A program made the position numbers and the translations under genes. A stretch of DNA of 64,000 nucleotides from Thermosynechococcaceae cyanobacterium Okahandja (GTDB taxonomy: Bacteria > Cyanobacteriota > Cyanobacteriia > Thermosynechococcales > Thermosynechococcaceae): assembly GCA_041530395.1 (NCBI GenBank), contig CP136945.1:248001-312000 (forward strand), in the 5' to 3' direction. The notes beneath the pieces were generated by a model, which saw only the letters and a list, made by a program, of their open reading frames with translations, did not search any database and was not told where the DNA came from. Numbering within the stretch: the first letter of the stretch is position 1; each line of letters starts with the position of its first letter. Positions 32,432-41,254 of this stretch are shown in pieces.

Positions 32432-33499
32432 ATGCTACGCGTTCCAGTTCTATCTCCTGACGGAAAACCGTTAATGCCAACCAAGCCGAGCCGCGCCCGT
32501 CGCTGGATTCGAGATGGTTTGGCCGTAGGAAAGTGGTCAGATTTGGGCGTGTTCTACGTTCAACTAATTCGGAAACCTTCTGGGAAAAAAATCCAACCGA
32601 TTGCGGTGGGCATCGACCCTGGAAAGCTGTATTCCGGTATTGGAGTGCAATCCTCCAAGGCAACTTTATTTTTGGCTCACCTAGTGTTGCCATTCCAAAC
32701 GGTTAAAGACCGCATGGAACAACGCCGGATGATGCGACGTGGGAGGAGAATCAACCGCAAGGTTGCCTACGCCGAGCGCGCCCACAGACAGAAACGGTTT
32801 AATAACCGTAGGCAAAACAAACTACCGCCTAGTATTCGAGCCAATCGACAACTTGAATTCAGGGTTGTGAGTGAGATTTGCAAAATCTTTCCAGTGAGCA
32901 AGATTGTCTATGAGTACGTAAAGGCAGAGGGGTCAAAATCCTTTTCTCCTGTAATGGCGGGTCAACGCGTCATGCTGGGCTGGTTGGCAGCACTAGCGCC
33001 GGTTGAGACTCAAGTTTGGAACACCGCTAACCTCAGGAAGCAGTTAGGGTTAGCCAAGTCGAACGATAAGGCAGTACAAACACCTGAGAGCCATGCCGTG
33101 GATGGGCTAACTCTGGCGTGTTCTGAGTTCGTCAAATACGAACCGTTCCGCAGAGCCACTACGCACGGTCATCGGTGGAGAGGATCGGTGCAGTTAACGT
33201 CTGCGGTTTTCAAAGGGATTCGCAGACCTCCCATTTGTCGTCGGCAGTTGCATTTAATGCTTCCAGCCAAAGGTGGGGTGCGTCGTAAGTATGGGGGCAC
33301 CACTACACGGCATGGTGTCCGGAAGGGGGATTTTGTTCGGTACCCCCGCATGCGGGGGCAGGGGGCTACAGAAAAGGCAGGGCGAGCTTATATCGGCTGG
33401 GTGAGTGGGGATACTCAAAGGCAGATTTCTGTGAGCGATGCGAACTGGAAGAAACTAGGGCAATTTACTGCTTCTAAAAGTCTGTCTGATTGTCCGTAG
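32432..33499 (+). CDS. isrB: IsrB-type RNA-guided nickase (HNH-less IscB relative)
   Basis: A 355-residue protein starting at ATG 32432. The N-terminal PLMP domain is visible (SPDGKPLMPTKPSRARRWI), RuvC motif I is VGIDPGKLYSG, an Arg-rich bridge region follows (RRMMRRGRRINRK), RuvC II is around KIVYEYVKAEG, and RuvC III is TPESHAVDGLTLA. Only about 45 residues separate RuvC II and III, so the HNH domain of IscB is absent; that defines IsrB, which nicks the non-target strand under omega RNA guidance. The C-terminal KGDFVRYP...SVSDANWKKLGQFTAS is standard for the group. No TnpA is nearby, so movement would need a helper. Catalytic residues look intact. Confidence 0.85.
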   Translation: MLRVPVLSPDGKPLMPTKPSRARRWIRDGLAVGKWSDLGVFYVQLIRKPSGKKIQPIAVGIDPGKLYSGIGVQSSKATLFLAHLVLPFQTVKDRMEQRRMMRRGRRINRKVAYAERAHRQKRFNNRRQNKLPPSIRANRQLEFRVVSEICKIFPVSKIVYEYVKAEGSKSFSPVMAGQRVMLGWLAALAPVETQVWNTANLRKQLGLAKSNDKAVQTPESHAVDGLTLACSEFVKYEPFRRATTHGHRWRGSVQLTSAVFKGIRRPPICRRQLHLMLPAKGGVRRKYGGTTTRHGVRKGDFVRYPRMRGQGATEKAGRAYIGWVSGDTQRQISVSDANWKKLGQFTASKSLSDCP

Positions 33500-33556
33500 T
33501 ACTGGGCTGGTCGTTTCGGGGGTATCGCACCCCACTCAACTACCGCTCCTATCCCT

Positions 33557-33583
33557 CCCCCACCTGCTACGCGAGGATGGGGG
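33557..33583 (+). repeat. Right-end hairpin of the IsrB element
   Basis: CCCCCACC and GGATGGGGG form an imperfect stem about 57 bp after the isrB stop. Subterminal hairpins mark the ends of IS200/IS605-type elements. No T-run follows directly, so it is a poor terminator. The ribosome site of the next gene lies within 20 bp. Confidence 0.45.
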
Positions 33584-33601
33584 GTTCTCGGAGGTTTTTT
33601 G

Positions 33602-34279
33602 ATGAAAATTCTGCTGGTAGAGGATGATTCGCGTATTACGAAAGCAGTTGCAGAGGCGTTAATCGATCAGCACTATGTTGTAGAAGTAGCCGATGATGGT
33701 GAGCTTGGGTTTACATTTGCTGAGACAGGTGTGTTTGACTTAATTATTTTAGATTTAATGTTACCAAAACTAGATGGGATTAGACTCTGTAAAAAACTGC
33801 GGCAAAATGGGAACAAGACTCCAGTTCTAATGCTGACCTCACGTGATACAACTATGGACAAAGTGTTAGGTCTAGACGCTGGGGCTGATGATTACCTCAC
33901 TAAGCCGTTCGACCTCCAAGAATTTTTAGCAAGAGTCCGAGCACTTCTACGGCGTGGTAATGTTACCTTTTCACCAATTTTGGAGTGGGGGGAATTGATA
34001 TTGGACACGAATGAGTGCCGAGTGACATACCGTAATTCTCCCTTGACGTTGACCCCCAAAGAATATGCATTGCTAGAACTATTCCTGCGCAATGGAAGTC
34101 ATGTTCTTAGCCGTAGCGTAATTTTGGATCGTCTATGGACATTCGACGATATACCTAGAGAAGAAACTGTTAAAGTTCATCTAAGAAGCTTGCGTCAAAA
34201 ACTCAAAGATGCAGGTGCACCACCTAATCTGATTGAGACTGTCTATGGCTTGGGATACCGACTTAACCCCAATCTTTAA
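33602..34279 (+). CDS. OmpR/PhoB-family response regulator
   Basis: A 225-residue DNA-binding response regulator. The receiver domain has the acidic pair in LLVEDDS, the phospho-acceptor Asp51 in LIILDLMLP, and the Lys in LTKPF. The C-terminal winged helix (LTLTPKEYALLELFLRNGSH ... VHLRSLRQKL ... VYGLGYRL) spans about residues 125-225. The start is ATG 33602, preceded by GGAGG. Base composition is clearly more AT-rich than the core genes, pointing to acquisition. It overlaps the kinase gene by about 35 bp, the usual arrangement for a cognate pair. Confidence 0.9.
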   Translation: MKILLVEDDSRITKAVAEALIDQHYVVEVADDGELGFTFAETGVFDLIILDLMLPKLDGIRLCKKLRQNGNKTPVLMLTSRDTTMDKVLGLDAGADDYLTKPFDLQEFLARVRALLRRGNVTFSPILEWGELILDTNECRVTYRNSPLTLTPKEYALLELFLRNGSHVLSRSVILDRLWTFDDIPREETVKVHLRSLRQKLKDAGAPPNLIETVYGLGYRLNPNL

Positions 34280-35657
34280 CCATGAATTTCGTGGCTTAAG
34301 AAATCGGCTTTTATTGTCCTATTTCTTAGTCACCTCTGCTATTTTAGGAGTATTTGCTACTGCTATTTATTTTCTTGTTTACCACGATCGTAATCAACAG
34401 TTAGATACTCACTTGCGTCACGTTGCTGCTTCTGCTTCGAGGACATTTGAAATCATTCAGCATGAATACGGAGAACTCACGACGGACAATAAATATAAAG
34501 GCTATGTTTCCCTAGAAGTTGACGGAACACCGCCTCCAATCACTCTATCTCAACTGATGGGAAAGTATCGAGTAAAATCTGCTTTAGAAGCTACTGCTAG
34601 TTCCCTAACAGCTTCCCATCAACGGCTAGAGTGGTATGATGTATGGCAACGATTAATGATATACGAAGGAAGGCTGTTCTTGGAGACCACGCTCCCAAAA
34701 GATATTCCTCAAAACGGTATATTTATACAAAAAGGTAATATTCGCAGCTTTACTCAGCCTGTTTTCTCTTCTTCCACAACGAATGAGACTCGTATTATAG
34801 GATATGTTCGTGTTGCTGAATCAACTTTTCCATTGGAAATGGAACTCCACCAATTGCGATGGAGTTTAATTATTGGAGTTTTTATCGTTTCAGTACTAAC
34901 CGGAGTGGGTGGTATCTGGTTGACTCATGAGTCACTCAAGCCAGTTGTGCAAAGTTTTAATCAATTGAGACAATTTACCTCAGATGCCTCTCATGAGTTG
35001 CGTAATCCCCTGACTGCTATTCGGGCATCAATTGCAGTGATGCAAACCCATCCAGAGCGTGTTCATCCTGCTGACTGGGAAAAGCTAACTTCAATAGCAA
35101 CAGCTTCCGCCCAAATGAGTCGATTAGTTGATGACTTATTGTTATTGGCTCGTATGGACTGGCAAGCGCCAAATCGAGTTGGATGGCGAAACATTCCTTT
35201 AGATGAACTACTGGAAGACTTATTGAGTCTCTATAGCGACCAAGCTATGCAGTCCCAGATTTCCCTGAAATCTCAATTGGTTTCTAATCTAGAGGTTAAT
35301 GGAGATGCTTCCTAACTGCAGCGGTTATTTACAAATCTCCTAACCAATGCCTTGAAGTACACACCATCAGGCGGAACTGTAATTGTGTCAGCGCAGCGAC
35401 TCGATAATGGTGCCCTTGTCACGATTCAGGATACAGGTATTGGAATAGCTCCTGAAGACTTACCGTATATTTTTGACCGGTTTTGGCGGTCTGACCAATC
35501 TCGTAGCCAGTATAAGGACGGTTCTGGGCTAGGACTAGCGATCGCCAAAACAATTGCTCAACGCCATCAAGGTGATATCACCGTGCAAAGCAAACTAGGG
35601 CAAGGAAGCAGCTTCTACGTCAAGCTCCCACTGGCAGCACGCAATGTCGCTCTTTAG
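34245..35657 (+). pseudogene. Sensor histidine kinase interrupted by one in-frame stop
   Basis: A membrane sensor kinase: a transmembrane segment near residues 25-45, a periplasmic domain of about 160 residues, a second transmembrane segment (LIIGVFIVSVLTGVGGIWL), the phospho-acceptor box ASHELRNPLTAIR near residue 250, then the ATPase domain (NALKYTPSGG, DTGIGIAPEDLPYIFDRFWR, GSGLGLAI). TAA at 35313-35315 splits it just before the N box; the frame is otherwise continuous (GDAS*LQRLFTNLLTNAL). A CAA Gln to TAA change explains it. The remaining part after 35352 could only be made by reinitiation or readthrough. A sequencing error is possible. Confidence 0.85.
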
Positions 35658-35747
35658 GAACTCAGCCTGATCATCTTTCCGACTTCTTTACTTTTCTAGG
35701 GTTTACTAACTGGTAGCCCTAAATAAAGATGGTTCTTCTGGTTGCTC

Positions 35748-35770
35748 GGTGATAAGCTCAGCTTATCACC
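35748..35770. repeat. Perfect 23-bp palindrome after kinase gene
   Basis: GGTGATAAGCT and AGCTTATCACC flank one base. It lies 91 bp after the kinase and 138 bp before the lipoprotein gene. With no T-run after it, it is more likely a dimeric-regulator site or a processing hairpin than a terminator. Confidence 0.5.
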
Positions 35771-35907
35771 TGTAACCCGGTCAAGGCAGTCCTTTTAAGT
35801 ACTTGACACTGCAAAAAAATTATCCATCTTGTTATTTTCACCCTAAGCCTAGAAGAGCCATCTAAGGTCTTGTCTTCACTCTTAATTTGTCACGGAGGAA
35901 ATCTATC

Positions 35908-36153
35908 ATGCATTCTAAAGCTGTTGCCCTGTTTCTCGGGATTGGTTTAGCTGCAACTCTAGGTGCTTGTGGAGCTACTGATTCTGGAGGTGAAGAAGGT
36001 GGGCAATCACGCGCATTGCCAAGCTCGTCCTCTGCACTCAAGTCACCCCAGTCTGCAGATGTAAACTCCTCTAGTGCATTGCGTTTCGCATCACACGGTG
36101 AACGTGGTGAGTGGGGTGAGCGGTCAACCCCAGCAATTCGTAATTATTTATAG
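35908..36153 (+). CDS. Small lipoprotein of unknown function
   Basis: An 81-residue protein starting at ATG 35908 after GGAGG. The N-terminus is a lipoprotein signal (AVALFLGIGLAATLGAC, lipobox LGAC), giving a mature peptide of about 61 residues beginning at Cys21. The mature part is low-complexity Ser/Gly/Ala, then a distinctive tail with HGERGEWGERSTPAIRNYL. No family is recognised. It follows the two-component genes and precedes a 2OG-Fe(II) dioxygenase and a PepSY protein, so it may be a sensor accessory or secreted peptide of this cassette; that is inference. Confidence 0.65.
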   Translation: MHSKAVALFLGIGLAATLGACGATDSGGEEGGQSRALPSSSSALKSPQSADVNSSSALRFASHGERGEWGERSTPAIRNYL

Positions 36154-36193
36154 AGTGCTTTTTGCTCTGAATACAAAACCATAGTTGGTCTGA

Positions 36194-36382
36194 TGCATAA
36201 TCCTTGACTCTTTAGAGGAAATACTCGTCCCAAAGTTACTTCAGACAGGCTTTACAGTTGTCACTTCAGAAATTATAGGCTTTTCTGAGCTAAGGGATCT
36301 GAAGTATTTTCTGAGTTTTCAGGATTTGCATCAGGCAACTGAATCGTCTAGTCACAGCAATGATCTCAAAGATCGTGTTTAA
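36194..36382 (+). other. Start-less open frame overlapping a repeated ACTTCAGA motif
   Basis: This 189-bp stretch upstream of the dioxygenase is an open frame of 62 codons ending in TAA 6 bp before the next ATG, but has no ATG, GTG or usable TTG near its start. It could be the tail of a decayed gene. The same region carries ACTTCAGA at 36238 and 36263 and its inverse TCTGAAGT at 36298, which might be regulator sites. I cannot decide between the two. Confidence 0.3.
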
Positions 36383-36387
36383 CTACT

Positions 36388-37059
36388 ATGATTTTATGCA
36401 TTGACAATGTGCTTACAACTGATGAACTAAAGCAAGTTCATGACATTTTAGCAGATGCAGAATTTGTAGACGGCAAACTAACTGTCGGCACCTACGCTAA
36501 GGTAGTCAAAGAAAATTATCAACTAAAAGGTGATACTGAGGCAGCGAATCAGGCTAGAGTAATCATCGATCAAGCGCTGCAACGCAATTCCCTTTTTCAA
36601 GCAACAATCCGTCCTAAATCAGTTCGTCCTTTCTTATTCAGCCGCTATGAAGCAGGAATGTTTTATGGGATACATACTGATAATGCGCTGATGGGAGATG
36701 ACATATTGACTCGTTCTGATGTGTCTATAACCCTTTTTCTCAGTGCTCCGAATACCTATAAGGGGGGTGAACTAGTAATTGACACTAGCCTAGGAGAGCA
36801 GTTCTTTAAACTTTCGGCAGGTTCAATGATTGTCTATCCATCTATATTTCTGCATCGTGTAGCAGAGGTAACCGAGGGGGTTCGACTAGCAGCAGTGAGT
36901 TGGGTACAGAGCATTATTCGAGATCCCTATGAACGCGAAATGCTATTTGAACTCGATACTGTTCGACGTTCAATATTTGAAAAGTACGGCAAAACCATAG
37001 AATTTGATTTGCTATGTAAGCTTCATGCGAACTTGCTGCGAAAGTGGGCGGAAGTTTAA
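36388..37059 (+). CDS. Fe(II)/2-oxoglutarate-dependent PKHD-type hydroxylase (PiuC-like)
   Basis: A 223-residue dioxygenase. Iron ligands His96 and Asp98 are in GIHTDNA, the distal His157 in FLHRVAEV, and the 2-oxoglutarate-binding Arg167 in GVRLAAVSW. The layout, with a GGELVIDT loop and a C-terminal helical tail (YEREMLFELDTVRRSIFEKY), fits PKHD-type hydroxylases such as PiuC/YbiX, commonly linked to siderophore receptors and iron limitation. The substrate is unknown. AT-rich, like the neighbouring cassette genes. The PepSY gene follows 61 bp later. Confidence 0.88.
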   Translation: MILCIDNVLTTDELKQVHDILADAEFVDGKLTVGTYAKVVKENYQLKGDTEAANQARVIIDQALQRNSLFQATIRPKSVRPFLFSRYEAGMFYGIHTDNALMGDDILTRSDVSITLFLSAPNTYKGGELVIDTSLGEQFFKLSAGSMIVYPSIFLHRVAEVTEGVRLAAVSWVQSIIRDPYEREMLFELDTVRRSIFEKYGKTIEFDLLCKLHANLLRKWAEV

Positions 37060-37120
37060 GACTGAAAAGATACAAGAAACCACCCAAAAAATTATAAAAC
37101 TAACTAGGAGAGGCCTAGAA

Positions 37121-37708
37121 ATGAATCTACGAAGATTACACCGGAAAACTGCATTGATTTTCACTGTTCCTTTACTACTCACAGCATTGACAGGCATTTC
37201 ATACCGAATTGGCAGAAGTTGGTTTGGTCTGACTGATGAGTTTGGGGAGTTAATGATGATCCTCCATGAGGGTCGTTTTCTGGGTAAGCCAATGGTTCCA
37301 GTTTATGTCCTTTTGCTTGGTCTAGGGCTACTGAGTATTACCATTAGTGGCATTGCTTTAGTAAAGCGGCGAAAAAAAACTGCAATATCTAAATCCGGCA
37401 ATCTAAATGCACGGCGGCTACATCAATTTATTGCTCCGTTTGCAGCTCTACCCTTTTTTATCACTTCATTTACGGGCATTTTTTACCGTCTTGGTAAAGA
37501 TTGGTTGGGTTTATCGAATGAACAGGCGAGTTTTCTCCTAAAAATTCATCAGGGATCGTATCTTGGCTCAACACTCAGACCTATTTATGTCCTTTTCCTT
37601 GGAGTTACCCTAATTACAATGTTATTAACAGGAATTAAAATATCAGGTGTTTCTCGCAGACATTCTTCCCAAGGAATGAAAAGTAACTACAGCAATTTAC
37701 ATAACTAA
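37121..37708 (+). CDS. PepSY-associated transmembrane protein
   Basis: A 195-residue membrane protein made of two similar halves. Each begins with an HRK/HQF motif, a transmembrane segment ending in TALTGISYRIGRSWFGL or TSFTGIFYRLGKDWLGL, a helix with MILHEGRFLGKPMVPVYVLL or LKIHQGSYLGSTLRPIYVLF, and another transmembrane segment. This resembles PepSY-TM proteins, often located beside siderophore uptake genes. ATG 37121 has AGGAG upstream. The conserved His residues in the membrane could carry metal or haem. Membership in an iron-responsive cassette is inferred from the PiuC-like neighbour. Confidence 0.75.
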   Translation: MNLRRLHRKTALIFTVPLLLTALTGISYRIGRSWFGLTDEFGELMMILHEGRFLGKPMVPVYVLLLGLGLLSITISGIALVKRRKKTAISKSGNLNARRLHQFIAPFAALPFFITSFTGIFYRLGKDWLGLSNEQASFLLKIHQGSYLGSTLRPIYVLFLGVTLITMLLTGIKISGVSRRHSSQGMKSNYSNLHN

Positions 37709-37763
37709 ACCGTTGAGTTGCTGATGTAGTCGGTGTATACCCCATATTGCTCCAGAAACTACT

Positions 37764-38276
37764 CTAGGTAGCATTGCGATCAACAACCTGTGGCAACCAT
37801 ATCAAATCCGTTACGCCGTAGTCTTTGCCACACTGGCTTAACAATGCGGTTAATTGGCCACGATGGTGCGTCTGGTGATTAAAAAAGTGAGTGACGGCTA
37901 ACCAATATTCATACCTTCGCGGCTTGGGATTCACAATACTGGTGTAGTGCAAATGCCCTGCCAGTATCTCATCTGTTAAGGAATTGACCCATCTGAGAAT
38001 AGTATCGTCAGTGTCTTTCCTAGCCTGTGCTAGCTCCTCAAAATTTTGATAAAGCTCCTGATCCAATGACTGAACCTGAAAAGGGTGACTGAGGAATCTG
38101 CCCAGCCAAATTTTATCGGCAAGCAATAGATGGTTCAGGGTTCCATGAATAGACTTAAAAAATACTCCCCTATCTTTTCGCCTTTCGGCCTCAGATAAAC
38201 TGGCGCACAGGGAATAAAGGCGTTCATTCATCCATTGGTTGTATAGAGCCATATCCTTGGCCTGCTCAACGCGCAT
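37764..38276 (-). CDS. DinB-family protein
   Basis: A 170-residue four-helix DinB/YfiT-type protein. The metal-binding histidines are in SIHGTLNHLLLADKIWLGRF (about residue 45) and the C-terminal HFFNHQTHHRGQLTALL. Family members are putative metal-dependent thiol transferases or nuclease-related proteins of unknown role. The start is ATG 38276; an upstream ATG at 38294 is less likely. GC content rises again here, marking the right border of the AT-rich cassette. Confidence 0.85.
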   Translation of the reverse strand: MRVEQAKDMALYNQWMNERLYSLCASLSEAERRKDRGVFFKSIHGTLNHLLLADKIWLGRFLSHPFQVQSLDQELYQNFEELAQARKDTDDTILRWVNSLTDEILAGHLHYTSIVNPKPRRYEYWLAVTHFFNHQTHHRGQLTALLSQCGKDYGVTDLIWLPQVVDRNAT

Positions 38277-38335
38277 TGTGCGCCTCCACCTCATCCGATC
38301 AATCTAATCCGATTAATTGTGACATCTGCTGGGCG

Positions 38336-38503
38336 CTAGCGATCGCGCAGATAGCTATCCACGGCTTGTTGCGCTGTTTTCAGATCAACCCCCAGTTGCT
38401 CGCGGGTCATTTTAATGGCTTCGATGAGCCGTCCCGCCTCAGCCGCCTGCATGGCCGCCACAGGAATGACAATCGGCGGCTTGGATTCTTCAGGTGGTTG
38501 CAT
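38336..38503 (-). CDS. 55-residue protein with L7/L12-like C-terminal helix motif
   Basis: A 55-residue protein whose ATG (38503) overlaps the end of valS by 14 bp. After a Pro-rich start ([14 protein letters not shown]), the sequence [20 protein letters not shown], followed by [10 protein letters not shown], resembles the ribosomal protein L7/L12 C-terminal motif that contacts translation factors. Overlap with valS suggests translational coupling. It is a small conserved-looking gene, not a shadow: a single clean frame with HIP1-containing codon usage like its neighbours. Function is unknown. Confidence 0.6.
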   Translation of the reverse strand: MQPPEESKPPIVIPVAAMQAAEAGRLIEAIKMTREQLGVDLKTAQQAVDSYLRDR

Positions 38504-41225
38504 GGCCCGTTAATGATTGCAGTCGATGCTCAATGATAGCGCATTGTTGCTGGGCGGCGGCAAGCTGCTGTTGTGCTGTGGCCACCACCTCCGGCTGGGC
38601 TTTATTGACAAAGTTCGGGTTGGCGAGCCGGGCACTCAGGGAGTGAATCTCGCGATTGAGGCGATCGCGCTCCTTTGTGAGCTTTGCCGTCAGCGCGTCC
38701 AGATCAACGACCCCCGCAAGGGGAATTAAAATTTCGCTGCTGCCCACCACGCCACTAAACACCTGCGCCGGTGCTGCAATTTCCGTGTCAATGGTGAGGG
38801 TTGCTAGGCGAGCCAGATGGCGAATATCGGCTGCGGTTGCCTTCAGGATGGGGGCATCTTCGGCACTGGCATGAATGAGGGCGGTAATCATTAAGCCGGG
38901 TTTGATGCCCGCTTCTGCCCGCAGGTTGCGCAGGGTACGGATGGTCTCCAGCACTAGGGCAAACTGGTGTTCTAGATCTGGGTTAATGTAGGCGGCATCG
39001 ACGCTGGGGTAGGCTTGCCGTGCCAGCAGCTGGGACGCATCCACTTGGTGCAGAGTATGCCAAATTTCCTCGGTAATGTGGGGCATAAAGGGGTGCAGCA
39101 ACCGCAGAATGCCATCGAGGACGCTGGCGAGGACCTGCTGGGCCGTACGCTTCATCTGTAGGTCTGCCCCTTGCAGGCGGGGTTTCACTAGCTCGATATA
39201 CCAGTCGCAGAAATCCCCCCAGATAAACTCGTAGAGTCCTTTGGCCGCTTCACCCAGACCGTAGGTGTCAATCCGTTGGGCAGTGGTTTGGATACAGGTG
39301 TGATAACGACTCAGCAGCCAGCGATCGCCCTCGGTTAAGGCTGTCGCCACAGGCGAACCCAACTGGGCGGGGGTCTGTCCTTCGAGGTTCATTAGCACAA
39401 AGCGAGAGGCATTCCAGAGCTTGTTGGCAAAGTTGCGCGCCGCTTCGACCGTGGCCGACTCATCGGTTTTGCGGTTGTACTCAAGGCGAATATCTTGGCC
39501 AGCGCCCACCACTTCTTTGACGAGGCTGTAGCGCAGGGCATCGGTGCCGTACTTCTCGATGAGGATCAGGGGATCAATGCCGTTGTTGGCGGACTTGGAC
39601 ATTTTTTTGTTGTTTTCGTCCCGCACTAGCCCGTGGATATAGACATCCCGAAAGGGAATGCGACCCGTAAAGTACTGCCCCATCATCGTCATGCGGGCCA
39701 CCCAGAAAAAGATAATGTCAAAGCCGGTTACAAGGGTGGCATTGGGGTAGTAGCAGCGATAGTCCGGTGTCTCCTCCGGCCAGCCAAGGGTGGAAAACGG
39801 CCACAGTCCGGAAGAGAACCAAGTATCCAGAACGTCTTCGTCCTGCTGCAGTTGAATCCCTTCGCCGAACTGAGCCACCGCCTTAGCGCGGGCAGAGGCC
39901 TCATCCATAGCCACCACAAAGGGGGTATCATCGCGGACTTCACCATCGGTGGCGCTAACAACGTACCACGCCGGAATTTGGTGCCCCCACCACAACTGCC
40001 GCGAAATACACCAGTCCCGCAGGTTCACCAGCCAGTCCCGATAAACTTTCGCCCACCGTTCTGGAATAAACCGCGGTGCGTTGTCCTCATCCAAGGCGCG
40101 CAGGGTGGCATCCGCAAGGGGACGAATTTTCACAAACCACTGGGTAGAAAGCAGCGGCTCAACGGGCACTTTGCCGCGATCGCTGTAGGGCACCGTATGC
40201 GTGTAATCCTCAACCCGCACTAAGTAGCCTTCTGCCCCTAGGCGCTCCACCACCTTTTTCCGCGCCACAAAGCGATCTAAGCCCGCAAACTCGCCCGCGT
40301 TTTCATTCAGGCTGCCGTCCTTATGCATCAGGTTAATCATGGGTAACTGATGCCGCTGCCCCATGACAAAATCGTTGGGGTCGTGGGCGGGGGTCACCTT
40401 GACGCAACCCGTTCCAAACTCAGGATCAACGAGGGGATCACCAATAATCGGAATCTCGCGGTTCACCAAGGGCAGGCGCAGCGTGCGGCCAATCAGGTGG
40501 CGATAGCGATCGTCGTCGGGATGCACCGCTACTGCCGTATCCCCCAGCATCGTTTCGGGGCGGGTGGTGGCAACTTCTAAGTAACCGGAGCCATCACTGA
40601 GGGGGTAGCGAAAATGCCACAAGTGCCCCTGCACTTCACGGTTTTCAACTTCTAAATCCGAGACGGCGGATTGACTGGCCGGGCACCAGTTCACCAAGTA
40701 CTTCCCACGGTAGATGAGACCGGCCTCGTAAAGACGGTTAAAGGCCGTGAGAACTGCCTGCGATAAGCCCGCATCCATGGTAAAGCGCTCGCGTGACCAG
40801 TCCACCGACAGCCCCAGCCGCCGCAGTTGGCCGACAATGGTGTTGCCGGAGCTATGTTTCCACGCCCAAGCCCGCTCTAGGTAGGCTTCGCGCCCAAGGG
40901 CAAACCGGGTGGTGCCTTCTGTGCGCAATTGCTGATCCAAGATGGCACTAACGGCAATACTGGCGTGATCGGTGCCCGGCAACCAAAGGACATTGTCCCC
41001 CTTCATGCGGTGATAGCGAATCAGCACATCAATGAGGGCGTGTTCAAAGGCGTGCCCCATGTGCAGACTGCCCGTGACGTTGGGGGGCGGAATCACAATA
41101 CAGTAGGGAGTACCGCTGTGCTGGGGATCAGCATGGAAGGCACCACTGGCTTCCCACTGCTGCTGCCACTTGGCTTCCGTCTGACGGGGATCGTATTGGC
41201 TAGGGAGTGTGATCGCGTTTGTCAT
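38490..41225 (-). CDS. valS: Valyl-tRNA synthetase
   Basis: A 911-residue class Ia synthetase that charges tRNA-Val and edits mischarged threonine. The HIGH-type motif is [16 protein letters not shown] near residue 50, the CP1 editing domain contains [20 protein letters not shown], the KMSKS motif is [10 protein letters not shown] near 560, and a C-terminal coiled coil typical of ValRS ([15 protein letters not shown]) ends the protein. Length is normal. It is followed by the overlapping 55-residue gene. Confidence 0.97.
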   Translation of the reverse strand: MTNAITLPSQYDPRQTEAKWQQQWEASGAFHADPQHSGTPYCIVIPPPNVTGSLHMGHAFEHALIDVLIRYHRMKGDNVLWLPGTDHASIAVSAILDQQLRTEGTTRFALGREAYLERAWAWKHSSGNTIVGQLRRLGLSVDWSRERFTMDAGLSQAVLTAFNRLYEAGLIYRGKYLVNWCPASQSAVSDLEVENREVQGHLWHFRYPLSDGSGYLEVATTRPETMLGDTAVAVHPDDDRYRHLIGRTLRLPLVNREIPIIGDPLVDPEFGTGCVKVTPAHDPNDFVMGQRHQLPMINLMHKDGSLNENAGEFAGLDRFVARKKVVERLGAEGYLVRVEDYTHTVPYSDRGKVPVEPLLSTQWFVKIRPLADATLRALDEDNAPRFIPERWAKVYRDWLVNLRDWCISRQLWWGHQIPAWYVVSATDGEVRDDTPFVVAMDEASARAKAVAQFGEGIQLQQDEDVLDTWFSSGLWPFSTLGWPEETPDYRCYYPNATLVTGFDIIFFWVARMTMMGQYFTGRIPFRDVYIHGLVRDENNKKMSKSANNGIDPLILIEKYGTDALRYSLVKEVVGAGQDIRLEYNRKTDESATVEAARNFANKLWNASRFVLMNLEGQTPAQLGSPVATALTEGDRWLLSRYHTCIQTTAQRIDTYGLGEAAKGLYEFIWGDFCDWYIELVKPRLQGADLQMKRTAQQVLASVLDGILRLLHPFMPHITEEIWHTLHQVDASQLLARQAYPSVDAAYINPDLEHQFALVLETIRTLRNLRAEAGIKPGLMITALIHASAEDAPILKATAADIRHLARLATLTIDTEIAAPAQVFSGVVGSSEILIPLAGVVDLDALTAKLTKERDRLNREIHSLSARLANPNFVNKAQPEVVATAQQQLAAAQQQCAIIEHRLQSLTGHATT

Positions 41226-41254
41226 GGCTTGGGGGGCACCTCAACCGCAATGGC

